Below the pieces are notes generated by a model. The model saw only the letters and a program-made list of their open reading frames with translations. It did not search any database and was not told the DNA's origin. The position numbers and the translations under genes are program-made. Of a stretch of 38,447 bases of DNA, positions 27,885 through 36,910 are shown in pieces (the first letter of the stretch is position 1; each line of letters opens with the position of its first letter). The stretch spans positions 1 through 38,447 of the forward strand of contig JAJRSN010000229.1 in the NCBI GenBank assembly GCA_024278715.1, in the 5' to 3' direction. The stretch comes from Calditrichota bacterium. GTDB lineage: Bacteria > Calditrichota > Calditrichia > Calditrichales > Calditrichaceae.

Positions 27885-28318
27885 TTAAGCGTGTAATGGT
27901 TAAGCGGCTTCTCCGGTAATCGTAATGCGTTATCGACATTTAATCCATTGTCGGTTATTAGTTAAGGGTTAAGGGTATAAGCGTTAAGCGTGCCTATCCA
28001 AACTACAAGTCACGTTCTTGTCACTGGTTACTTGTTACTATATCACTTGTCGCTTTTATCTTTAATCTTGAAAGAACTTTAATCTTAAATTTTACTCGTC
28101 ACTCGTTACGTGTCACTTTTTACGCACGGCTTTCTGATCTCTGCTTTCTCCTTTATGACACTTATTTTTTGCTCTAAATTAAACAACTAAACAACTAAAC
28201 CTCTAAACTTCTAAACAACTAAACCCAAGATTAGGTCTCTCGTCAGTGCTTTTTACTTTCCGACAACCTTTTCCTTTCATCATTAATCATTAATCTTTAA
28301 TCTTTTATCTTTCTCTTC
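27885..28318. repeat. Intergenic composite of degenerate 7-8-nt repeat arrays (GTTAAGG, ACTNGTY, TAAACNNC, TCWTTAA families)
   Basis: GTTAAGGGTTAAGGGTATAAGCGTTAAGCG (27961-27990); ACTGGTTACTTGTTACTATATCACTTGTC (28023-28051); ACTCGTCACTCGTTACGTGTCAC (28094-28116); (TAAACNNC)5 at 28180-28225; TCATTAATCATTAATCTTTAATCTTTTATCTTTCT (28280-28314). Confidence 0.85.
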
Positions 28319-28419
28319 ACTTGTTACTTGCCGCTCCCCCGTGAGCCGGATTAAAGATTGGAAAAATTAATAGAAAATGCTTAATATCAATCTCTGTTAA
28401 AAAAGAATTAATTTGAGCA

Positions 28420-29037
28420 ATGCGCATAACAATTCCAAATCAATTAACAATTATAAGAATTATTTTAACGCCGGTTTTCATTGTTTTGTTTTTGAAAGGC
28501 GGGCGGTTAAACGTGGCAATCGCTAGCATCGTGTATCTGCTGGCATCAATTACCGACTGGTACGACGGGTATATTGCCAGGCGTTTACAGATGATCACCC
28601 GTTTGGGGCAATTCATGGACCCCTTGGCTGATAAAATTCTTGTCTCTTCTGCTTTAGCGGTATTTGCTCACGAACACTACCTTGAATGGTGGATGGTTAT
28701 TTTAATCATTTCACGTGATTTTTTAATTACCGGTTTGCGCAGTTTCGCGCTTTATATCGGAAAACCGATCATCACCTCGGTTTTGGCAAAATGGAAAACA
28801 TTTTTGCAAATGGCTTTTATTTTCGCCCTGTTAATTTATATCAATATTCCGGGCTTACCCGAAATCAGGCTCGATCGCGTTGAATCTCCTTACTTTATCT
28901 GGACAAATATTGTTATGTACCTGATAATCGTGCTGACCGTCATAAGCGGGGTTCAATATCTGATTGTAAATCGTTCGCATTTTTATGAACTGGTCAAAAG
29001 AACGTTTCACTGGATTATCGGTCTATTTGAAAAATGA
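28420..29037 (+). CDS. pgsA: CDP-diacylglycerol--glycerol-3-phosphate 3-phosphatidyltransferase
   Basis: IPNQLTIIRIILTPVFIVLF; SITDWYDGYIARRLQMITRLGQFMDPLADKILV (CDP-alcohol phosphotransferase motif). Confidence 0.95.
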   Translation: MRITIPNQLTIIRIILTPVFIVLFLKGGRLNVAIASIVYLLASITDWYDGYIARRLQMITRLGQFMDPLADKILVSSALAVFAHEHYLEWWMVILIISRDFLITGLRSFALYIGKPIITSVLAKWKTFLQMAFIFALLIYINIPGLPEIRLDRVESPYFIWTNIVMYLIIVLTVISGVQYLIVNRSHFYELVKRTFHWIIGLFEK

Positions 29038-29048
29038 GGAAGGAAAAT

Positions 29049-29504
29049 ATGCGCAGATTAATGGTCTATGGAATCGGAACGGGTTTAGGTGCGGGCTATT
29101 CGCCGATTGCTCCTGGTACGGCGGGCAGTCTTTTGGCTTTAATTTTATTCGGATTATTGCCCGCAGCGTCGGTTGTCTGGCTTTTGATTTCGGGTATCGT
29201 TTTTTTTGTCGGCGTAAAAATTTCAACGCTTATCGAATGTGATAAAGGGGAAGATCCTTCTTTGGTGGTAATAGACGAAATTGTTGGGCAGTGGATTGCT
29301 TTGTTGTTTTTGCCCGCTTATCCTTTAATGGTTTTTGTGGCGGCTTTTTTTCTCTTTCGTTTGTTTGATATCTGGAAACCGTACCCGATTGATCTCTCCC
29401 AAAAGCTGAACGGCGGTTGGGGAATCATGATCGATGACGTTTTAGCCGGAATTTACGCCAACCTTGTTTTGCAAATTATTCTTCGTTCGGGATTGCTGCC
29501 ATGA
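29049..29504 (+). CDS. pgpA: Phosphatidylglycerophosphatase A
   Basis: GTGLGAGYSPIAPGTAGSLLAL, DKGEDPSLVVIDEIVGQWIALLFLP, FRLFDIWKPYPIDLSQKLNGGWGIMIDDVLAGIYANLVLQ; start may alternatively be 29034. Confidence 0.93.
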   Translation: MRRLMVYGIGTGLGAGYSPIAPGTAGSLLALILFGLLPAASVVWLLISGIVFFVGVKISTLIECDKGEDPSLVVIDEIVGQWIALLFLPAYPLMVFVAAFFLFRLFDIWKPYPIDLSQKLNGGWGIMIDDVLAGIYANLVLQIILRSGLLP

Positions 29505-30748
29505 AAGATGTCAACGCGGAAATTATTTCCATCGGCAACGAACTATTAGCCGGTATTACGGTAAACACCAACGCGGCTTATATCGCGCATCAGCTCAACT
29601 CGATCGGAATAGAGGTTGAGCGGATTACCACGATTCCCGATCGGAACGACGAGATTCTGAAAGCGTTAGAACAGGCGAGTGAAAGTGCTAAAACGGTTAT
29701 CTGTACCGGCGGATTGGGACCGACCCCTGATGATATTACCAAACAGGCGCTTTGCGCTTATTTCAACGTAGCCATGGAATTTCACGCGGAAGTGTTCGAA
29801 GATATTCAGAGATTTTTGTCGAACCGAAAGATTTCGTTAAACAAGCCCAACCGGGAACAGGCGGTTATTCCACAATGCGATCGCCTGCTCAGAAATCACC
29901 GCGGAACCGCTCCTGGGCTCTATTTTGTTCGCGCCGATACCCATTTTTTCTTTTTACCAGGCGTTCCCGAAGAGGTGCATCATTTAATGCGAAAAGATGT
30001 TCTGGCAATTTTGGCGGAAATATTCGATCTTCGCCCGGTTAAAACCCGTCTTTTGCGAACCACCGGAATTCCCGAATCGCGCTTAATCGAAAAAATCGGA
30101 GATTTGGTAAAAAAACAGCGGAATATTCGTCTTTCCTTTTTACCGCGCTTCAGGGGGGTCGATTTGCGTTTTACTTTGAACCGGGATGATGATGAAGTCC
30201 GCCGCCAATTCGATAATTTAGTTAACGCTGTTAAAGATCGGTTGCAAAAGTACGTCTTTACTGAATTGGAACAGGAATTGGAAGGCGTTATCGGCGAAAT
30301 TCTCAAGCAAAAGGGTTACTCGCTTTCGGTGGCGGAAAGTTTTACGGGCGGATTGCTCGGTGATTTGATTACGAATGTTCCCGGCAGCTCGGAATATTTT
30401 TTAGCCGATCTGGTTACTTACAGCAACGAGAGTAAAATTGAGCTTTTGGGCGTAAATCCTGAAACATTAAAAAAATTTGGTGCGGTAAGCGCACAAACCG
30501 CCGTTGAGATGGTGCGCGGCGTGCAAAGGCGTTTTCAAAGCGATTGCGCCATAGCAACTACAGGCATTGCCGGACCCTCCGGCGCGACTGCGGACAAACC
30601 GGTGGGCTTGTGTTACATCGCTGCCCGGGAGGGCGGCAAAGAGCGCGTAAAGGAGTTCCGTTTCGGACATGACCGCGTTATGAATAAGCGCCGCGGCGCA
30701 ATTGCCGGACTGGAACTTTTGCGCAGAATATTGTTGGATATCCGCTAA
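29501..30748 (+). CDS. cinA: Competence/damage-inducible protein A-type CinA (MoaB/MogA-like + nicotinamide-nucleotide amidase domains)
   Basis: EIISIGNELLAGITVNTNAAYIAHQLNSIGIEVERITTIPD, CTGGLGPTPDDITKQAL, SLSVAESFTGGLLGDLITNVPGSSEYF, IATTGIAGPSGATADKPVGL; ATGA overlap with pgpA stop. Confidence 0.96.
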   Translation: MKDVNAEIISIGNELLAGITVNTNAAYIAHQLNSIGIEVERITTIPDRNDEILKALEQASESAKTVICTGGLGPTPDDITKQALCAYFNVAMEFHAEVFEDIQRFLSNRKISLNKPNREQAVIPQCDRLLRNHRGTAPGLYFVRADTHFFFLPGVPEEVHHLMRKDVLAILAEIFDLRPVKTRLLRTTGIPESRLIEKIGDLVKKQRNIRLSFLPRFRGVDLRFTLNRDDDEVRRQFDNLVNAVKDRLQKYVFTELEQELEGVIGEILKQKGYSLSVAESFTGGLLGDLITNVPGSSEYFLADLVTYSNESKIELLGVNPETLKKFGAVSAQTAVEMVRGVQRRFQSDCAIATTGIAGPSGATADKPVGLCYIAAREGGKERVKEFRFGHDRVMNKRRGAIAGLELLRRILLDIR

Positions 30749-30764
30749 ACGGAGCGATAAGAGC

Positions 30765-31328
30765 ATGGAAATTATTCGCAGTTTTGTAGCCATCGAATTG
30801 CCTGCCGATTTAAAGGAGCAGATCGACGCTTACCAAAAGCAATTAAAGCGCTTCTGCAAAAGCGTTCGCTGGGTCAACAGCCAATCACTGCACGTTACCT
30901 TAAAATTTTTAGGCAATCGTGAAAAAGATTTAGTCGAGCGGGTGCGGCAAAATTTGCAGGTTACGGAAGGAATGTTTGAGGGATTCCGAATTACCATCCG
31001 AAATTTCGGCGCGTTTCCCGGAAAGCGCAGTCCGCGGGTGTTCTGGTTGGGCGTGGACAGCGAACCTCGTGAATCGCTGTTTGAATTGTTTGTTTCTATC
31101 GAAAATAAGCTGCATTCTTTGGGATTTGAAAAAGAAAAACGGCGTTTTTCGCCGCATCTTACACTGGCTCGCGTGAAAAAGCCCGAAAGATTCGACGCAT
31201 TGTGGAACTTTGCGGAAAAGCATCCCTTTGAACCCTATTCATTTGCGGTAAAAGAGTTTGTTTTGATGCAAAGCTTTTTAAAGCCGGACGGAGCCGTTTA
31301 TAAACCCATCCAAAAATATTCTTTATGA
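30765..31328 (+). CDS. thpR: RNA 2',3'-cyclic phosphodiesterase (LigT/2H family)
   Basis: MEIIRSFVAIELPADLKEQI; SLHVTLKFLG and FSPHLTLARVK (two HxTL motifs). Confidence 0.95.
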   Translation: MEIIRSFVAIELPADLKEQIDAYQKQLKRFCKSVRWVNSQSLHVTLKFLGNREKDLVERVRQNLQVTEGMFEGFRITIRNFGAFPGKRSPRVFWLGVDSEPRESLFELFVSIENKLHSLGFEKEKRRFSPHLTLARVKKPERFDALWNFAEKHPFEPYSFAVKEFVLMQSFLKPDGAVYKPIQKYSL

Positions 31329-31407
31329 TTTAAAAAGGTTTTTATTTTAAAAAACTGTGAGTATATTTATTGGCGAAGAGACGAAAACTAAGGAGAAAAG
31401 ATCAGCA

Positions 31408-32448
31408 ATGAGTGATAATCAGAATAAAGCGAAGGCTGTGGAAATAGCCGTTTCGCAAATCGAAAGGAATTTTGGCAAGGGCGCCATCATGCGCCTTGGC
31501 GATCGGGTTAAGGTTGATGTGGACGTGATCCCGACGGGATCGGTTTCATTGGACGCCGCTCTGGGCGTCGGAGGGATTCCCAGAGGCAGAATTACAGAGA
31601 TTTACGGTCCGGAATCTTCGGGAAAAACAACGCTTGCTCTGCATGTCATTGCGGAAGCGCAAAAACGAGGCGGTTTGGCTGCGTTCATCGACGCCGAGCA
31701 CGCTTTGGATCCGGGCTACGCCAAAAAATTGGGCGTGGATACCGTAAACCTGCTTGTCAGTCAACCCGATAACGGCGAGCAGGCTCTGGAAATCGTTGAA
31801 ACCCTGGTGCGCAGCGGAGCAATTGACGTGGTTGTCATCGATTCGGTAGCGGCTCTGGTACCGAAAGCGGAAATTGAGGGCGAAATGGGAGATTCGCACA
31901 TGGGTTTACAAGCCAGGCTGATGTCTCAGGCTCTTCGTAAATTGACCGGTACGGTGAGTAAATCCAACACCAGCGTCATCTTTATTAACCAGATTCGCGA
32001 AAAACTTGGCATAATGTTTGGCAATCCGGAAACCACAACCGGCGGTCGGGCGCTGAAATTTTACACTTCCATCCGTCTGGATATCCGGCGCATCGCCACA
32101 ATTAAAGTCGGGAACGAAATGGTCGGCAACCGCACCAAAGTGAAAGTGGTCAAAAATAAAATGGCTCCTCCCTTCCGCGACGCCGAATTCGACATTATGT
32201 ACGATCAGGGAATTTCCAAAGAAGGCGATGTTCTGGATAAAGCCGTGGAATTTCGAATCGTCCAGAAATCAGGTACCTGGTTCTCTTATAATGAGATGCG
32301 CCTCGGTCAGGGTCGTGAAAACGCCAAAACCTTTTTGAAAGAAAACCCCGAGGTTTTTCAGGAGATCGAAAAGAAAGTGCGCGTGCAACTGGGTCTTGAT
32401 CAGGATGAAAACAAAGAGAAAGAAGAAGAGAAATCTGCCGCTCCCTGA
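31408..32448 (+). CDS. recA: Recombinase RecA
   Basis: MRLGDR...[43 protein letters not shown]..., [68 protein letters not shown] 31408 after AAGGAG. Confidence 0.99.
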   Translation: MSDNQNKAKAVEIAVSQIERNFGKGAIMRLGDRVKVDVDVIPTGSVSLDAALGVGGIPRGRITEIYGPESSGKTTLALHVIAEAQKRGGLAAFIDAEHALDPGYAKKLGVDTVNLLVSQPDNGEQALEIVETLVRSGAIDVVVIDSVAALVPKAEIEGEMGDSHMGLQARLMSQALRKLTGTVSKSNTSVIFINQIREKLGIMFGNPETTTGGRALKFYTSIRLDIRRIATIKVGNEMVGNRTKVKVVKNKMAPPFRDAEFDIMYDQGISKEGDVLDKAVEFRIVQKSGTWFSYNEMRLGQGRENAKTFLKENPEVFQEIEKKVRVQLGLDQDENKEKEEEKSAAP

Positions 32449-32477
32449 AATTACGCTGTTTTAAATATTTGCAATTT

Positions 32478-32523
32478 TTCGGTCCGTTAAAAAAATATTG
32501 AGTTTTTGACGGACTGAATTTTT
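32478..32523 (+). terminator. Rho-independent terminator downstream of recA
   Basis: TTCGGTCCGTTAAAAA-(AATATTGAG)-TTTTTGACGGACTGAA followed by TTTTT; 16-bp stem with two G-T wobbles. Confidence 0.8.
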
Positions 32524-32687
32524 GCTTTCTTTGCTGTGATCCCCTGAAAAATGATTACTCCATCCCGCGTCGCCGACGATGAGCGACCGAAACGGCTTTC
32601 CGCCTGAAATATTTTAACTTTTCCCGTGCTTTTTAAGATCATAATTTGTATTATTCCCGAAGAAGCTTTAAACGGAAAGGGCTGTAA

Positions 32688-33323
32688 GTGGTTATTACAA
32701 AGATAGAACGGCTTCCGAAATCGCCGGTTCTTTATAATCTGTATTCCGAAGATTTGTTATTGTTTGCCGTTACCGAAGACACGCTGGTGCATTTTAATCT
32801 GCAAAAAGGGGTCGAGCTTACTGATGAAGAGCTGGAAACTATTTTTGATTACGATCAGATGCGGCGTTGCGTGCATCAGGCTTTCCGCTATTTGAGCCGC
32901 AGGAATCATTTCGAAGCGGAATTAAAGCGCAAACTTTTTAGTAAGGGTTTTAAAACAGAAATTATCTCCAAAGCTCTTGAGTATCTGAAAGAAAAAAAAT
33001 ATTTGGACGACCAAAAATTAACGGCGCAATTTGTACGCGAAGCCATCAAATTAAAACATTACGGACCCATGCTGTTAAAGAAAAAATTATTGGAACGGGG
33101 GGTTAATTCGGAAGAAATTGAACTCCGTTTAAACGAATTTTATCCTTTTGAAAAACAGGAAGAGATTGCCGGCGAACTGGTTCGAAAAAAATTAAAATCG
33201 TTGCCCGAAAATTTGGGCGTTAAAAAACGGAATCAAAAAATAGCGGCTTTTTTACAACAAAAGGGATTCGGTTGGGACGTGATTAACGTGTTATTGAGAG
33301 AATTACCTGCGGAAGAGCCATAA
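32688..33323 (+). CDS. recX: Regulatory protein RecX
   Basis: GTG start; AFRYLSRRNHFEAELKRKLFSKGFKTEIISKALEYLKEKKYLDDQKLTAQFVREAIKLKHYGPMLLKKKLLERGVNSEEIE; downstream of recA. Confidence 0.92.
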   Translation: MVITKIERLPKSPVLYNLYSEDLLLFAVTEDTLVHFNLQKGVELTDEELETIFDYDQMRRCVHQAFRYLSRRNHFEAELKRKLFSKGFKTEIISKALEYLKEKKYLDDQKLTAQFVREAIKLKHYGPMLLKKKLLERGVNSEEIELRLNEFYPFEKQEEIAGELVRKKLKSLPENLGVKKRNQKIAAFLQQKGFGWDVINVLLRELPAEEP

Positions 33324-33503
33324 AACAAAAGAGATCAGGGCGCTTAAAAGCAGCATACTGGTCAGCGGAAAATAGAGTTTAAAATTTGGCTTGTTGACGA
33401 CGATGTCGCCGGGTAATCTTCCGAACGGAAGCTTGCTCAGGTAGGGAAAGAATAATCCCAGTAAAATCAATAACACTCCGCCGTAAATCAAAAGTTTTCG
33501 CAT
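33303..33503 (-). CDS. DUF2905 domain-containing small membrane protein
   Basis: 66 aa; GLFFPYLSKLPFGRLPGDIVVNKPNFKLYFPLTSMLLLSALISFVLWLF matches the small DUF2905 family pattern. Confidence 0.85.
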   Translation of the reverse strand: MRKLLIYGGVLLILLGLFFPYLSKLPFGRLPGDIVVNKPNFKLYFPLTSMLLLSALISFVLWLFRR

Positions 33504-33559
33504 TTTCAGCCGCCCTTTTTTGATTTCCTTTAAGTTAGATAATTTTTCTGGACAAAAGG

Positions 33560-33925
33560 TTACCCGGCGTCGTCTAACATTTTGTGAAGCCGGTCGAGCA
33601 AATCGGGGTAAAAAATGGGTTTGGGAATAAACTGCTCTCTGTGTTTGGTTAAATGCTCGTCAAAACCGACGGCGTGACCGGAAATAAAAAGCACGGGAAC
33701 GGACTTGTATTCTTCAACGGTCTGCAGCCAGTCGTAAAATTCAAAACCGTTTTCGTCCGGAATGCCGACATCCGTGATAATCAGGCTGATGTGATGTTTT
33801 TTCAGAATTTCGCGAGCCCTGGCTGTGTTGGTGCAGGCGTGAACCTTGAATCCTTCGCGTTCCAGAAAGAGCTTGGCTAAAAGCAGGCTTTGTTTGTCGT
33901 CGTCTATGAATAAAATATCTCTCAA
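33560..33925 (-). CDS. Single-domain response regulator receiver protein
   Basis: ILFIDDDKQSLLLAKLFLEREGFKV, LIITDVGIPDENGFEF (phospho-Asp), VPVLFISGHA, FIPKPIFYPDLL (conserved Lys). Confidence 0.92.
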   Translation of the reverse strand: MRDILFIDDDKQSLLLAKLFLEREGFKVHACTNTARAREILKKHHISLIITDVGIPDENGFEFYDWLQTVEEYKSVPVLFISGHAVGFDEHLTKHREQFIPKPIFYPDLLDRLHKMLDDAG

Positions 33926-34282
33926 TTAATAAGCCTTTCGTAAGCGTTGTGAATATTGCCGAGAAGTCAACGCTTAATATAGGCAGTGGAAGGGGTATTT
34001 TTCAATCAAATTTTTTAAAAAAAGGAAGCGGACGAATTCTGAAAATGTGAAACAGGTGAATTTTTTTGAAAAACATGAAAATCCCGTGACTCTGTTCCTC
34101 AGCGATGGGGAAGGGAGAGCGCCGAAAATACTAAATTATCGGAAGATGCGAATGGAAATAAGCGTGAATTTATTTTTCGCAAAGCCGTTAATATTAAATT
34201 AAAGGGAGAATCCATTTTTATTGGTAAAAAAGCCGAAATCCTTATATATTTGGCATTTACAAAAAAATAACGGAGAAACACA

Positions 34283-36901
34283 ATGACGGCTAATGAAATT
34301 CGTCAGCAATTTATTGATTTTTTTATTTCCAAAGGACATACATTTGTGCCCAGCGCTCCGGTCGTTCCCCAAGATGATCCTACACTGTTGTTTACCAATG
34401 CGGGAATGAATCAATTCAAGGATATCTTTCTGGGCAAGGGTAAACGCGATTACACCCGTGCGGTCAATTCGCAAAAGTGTATTCGGGTAAGCGGAAAACA
34501 CAACGATCTGGAAGAGGTCGGACGCGACACCTATCACCACACATTCTTTGAAATGCTCGGTAATTGGTCGTTTGGCGATTATTACAAAGAAGAAGCCATT
34601 GCCTGGGCTTGGGAACTGTTGACCGAAGTCTGGAAATTGCCCAAAGACAAATTGTTCGCCACAGTGCATCACACCGATGATGAAGCCGCGCGAATCTGGA
34701 AAGAGGTAACCGACATTGCTCCCGACCGGATATTAATATTCGGAGATAAAGACAATTTTTGGGAAATGGGTCCCACGGGTCCCTGCGGTCCCTGTTCCGA
34801 AATCCACATCGATCTTGGCGCGGAGTTCTGCAATTTAAAGGGGCATGAACACGATTGCGGAGTTAACGGCGATTGCGGTCGTTACATCGAATTGTGGAAT
34901 TTGGTGTTTATTCAGTTTAACCGTGACGAGCAAGGCGCGCTTCATCCTTTGCCGGCGCGTCACGTGGATACAGGCGCGGGATTCGAACGTCTTGTGGCGG
35001 TGCTGCAGGGTAAAAAATCCAATTACGATACCGACGTGTTTATGCCGATTATGGAAAAGATCGGCGAGCTGGTGGGACAAAATTATCACCGTTCGTCGGA
35101 ACAAATGGCGTTTCGCGTAATTGCCGATCATATCCGCATGCTCACCTTTTCCATTGCCGACGGCGGATTGCCTTCCAACGAGGGAAGGGGGTATGTAATG
35201 CGACGTATTCTGCGTCGCGCGGCGCGCTACGGACGTAAGTTAAACATGCACGAACCCTTTATGTACAAAATTGTTCCGCGTGTGGCGGAAATAATGGGCG
35301 ACGCCTATCCCGAAATTAAAGAACGCATGGAACATGTTCAGGCGGTCATCCGGGCTGAAGAAGAACATTTTAATCACACCCTTGACCGCGGTCTGGAAAT
35401 TTTCGAAAAAATAAAAAATGAATTAAAAAGCGGAAAACAGCTCGTTATTCCGGGGCACGAGGTGTTCCGCCTGTACGATACCTACGGTTTTCCCGTGGAT
35501 TTAACCCGCATTTTGGCGGAAGAGCACGGTTTAACACTCGATATGGCGGGTTTTGAAGAAATGATGGAAGCGCAGCGGCAACGGGCGCGAGCCGCCTCAA
35601 AATTCGTAATGAGCGAGGGAGAGCAATCGGGCTGGGTGATTTTGAACGAAGGCAAAGATTCCAAATTTGTAGGTTATGAAGAGCTTGCCATCGAAACGCA
35701 CATTATGCGCTATCGCATTACCGAAAACGAAATTCATCTGGTTTTAAAAGAGACGCCGTTTTACGCCGAGTCCGGAGGGCAGATAGGCGACAAAGGAACC
35801 ATCTCCGGCGAGGGATTCAGGTTAAATGTGACCGATACGCAGAAAGACGGCGATCGCATTGTTCATATATGCCGACCGTTGCCCGACTTTAAACCTAAAT
35901 CGGATAAGGTGTTAGCGGAGGTTATCTCTTCGGCGAGACGCAGCACGCAAAAAAATCACACGGCTACGCATCTACTGCATGCCGCACTCAGAACGGTTTT
36001 GGGAAACCATGTTACTCAAGCCGGTTCGCTGGTGGAACCCGACCGTCTGCGTTTTGATTTTACCCATTACGAACGCCTTACATCCGAGCAGGTGGAAGAG
36101 ATCGAACGCATTGTAAACCGGAAAATTCAGCAAAACATTCCGTTGGAAATTTCTTTGGAAAAATTTACCGAAGCCAGAAAAAAAGGAGCCATGGCGCTTT
36201 TCGGTGAAAAGTACGGCGATATTGTCCGTACAATTAAAATCGACGATTTCAGTTTTGAATTGTGCGGCGGCACGCACGTTAAATCAACCGGAGAAATAGG
36301 CGCCTTTATTGTTGTGTACGAATCCGGTATTGCCGCCGGAGTGCGCAGAATCGAAGCCGTTACCGGAGAAAAGGCTGTTGAGTATATTCAACAAAACAAA
36401 AAAACCGTTCAGAATCTTGGCGCGTTGTTGAATGCCGGCGAAAGGGAAATACTTCAAAAAGCAGAACAGCTGTTGCATGAAAAACGCCGCTTGGAAAAAG
36501 AACTTGCGCAGGCTAAAACTGTTTCTTTGCAGGCTGGAGTTGACGATCTGATTAAAAAAGCGGAGATCATTAACGGTATCCATGTTATTGTTCATGAAAT
36601 CCCGAATGTAGAAACGGATCAATTAAAGACCATTGGCGACAGCATCAGAGAAAAATCTCCTCGAACGGTTGCCTTGCTGATTACCGAGAAAGATCAAAAA
36701 TTAAATTTGGTTTGCGTGGTTAGCGACGATTTGATAAAAGAGAAGAATCTGCATGCCGGTAATCTGGTAAAAGAAGTAGCCCGGCAGGTCGGCGGCGGGG
36801 GCGGCGGACGTCCGCATTTGGCGACAGCCGGAGGAAAGCAGGTTGAGAATAAAGATAAGGCGATTCGATTTTTTAAGGAACGTTTATTGCAAAACCGATA
36901 A
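34283..36901 (+). CDS. alaS: Alanine--tRNA ligase
   Basis: RQQFIDFFISKGHTFVPSAPVVPQDDPTLLFTNAGMNQFKDIFLG; GNWSFGDYYKEEAIAWAWELLT; GPCGPCSEIH; HTATHLLHAALR; FELCGGTHVKSTGEIG; GGGGGGRPHLATAGGK. Confidence 0.99.
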   Translation: MTANEIRQQFIDFFISKGHTFVPSAPVVPQDDPTLLFTNAGMNQFKDIFLGKGKRDYTRAVNSQKCIRVSGKHNDLEEVGRDTYHHTFFEMLGNWSFGDYYKEEAIAWAWELLTEVWKLPKDKLFATVHHTDDEAARIWKEVTDIAPDRILIFGDKDNFWEMGPTGPCGPCSEIHIDLGAEFCNLKGHEHDCGVNGDCGRYIELWNLVFIQFNRDEQGALHPLPARHVDTGAGFERLVAVLQGKKSNYDTDVFMPIMEKIGELVGQNYHRSSEQMAFRVIADHIRMLTFSIADGGLPSNEGRGYVMRRILRRAARYGRKLNMHEPFMYKIVPRVAEIMGDAYPEIKERMEHVQAVIRAEEEHFNHTLDRGLEIFEKIKNELKSGKQLVIPGHEVFRLYDTYGFPVDLTRILAEEHGLTLDMAGFEEMMEAQRQRARAASKFVMSEGEQSGWVILNEGKDSKFVGYEELAIETHIMRYRITENEIHLVLKETPFYAESGGQIGDKGTISGEGFRLNVTDTQKDGDRIVHICRPLPDFKPKSDKVLAEVISSARRSTQKNHTATHLLHAALRTVLGNHVTQAGSLVEPDRLRFDFTHYERLTSEQVEEIERIVNRKIQQNIPLEISLEKFTEARKKGAMALFGEKYGDIVRTIKIDDFSFELCGGTHVKSTGEIGAFIVVYESGIAAGVRRIEAVTGEKAVEYIQQNKKTVQNLGALLNAGEREILQKAEQLLHEKRRLEKELAQAKTVSLQAGVDDLIKKAEIINGIHVIVHEIPNVETDQLKTIGDSIREKSPRTVALLITEKDQKLNLVCVVSDDLIKEKNLHAGNLVKEVARQVGGGGGGRPHLATAGGKQVENKDKAIRFFKERLLQNR

Positions 36902-36910
36902 GGAGCTCAA

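Noticed and set aside
27885-28330. CRISPR array
   Set aside because: Units are 7-8 nt, degenerate and directly abutting; no 20-40-nt conserved repeats with unique spacers and no cas genes.
32540-32687. Small RNA or riboswitch between recA and recX
   Set aside because: Apart from the recA terminator hairpin (32478-32523), no convincing conserved structure was visible by eye.
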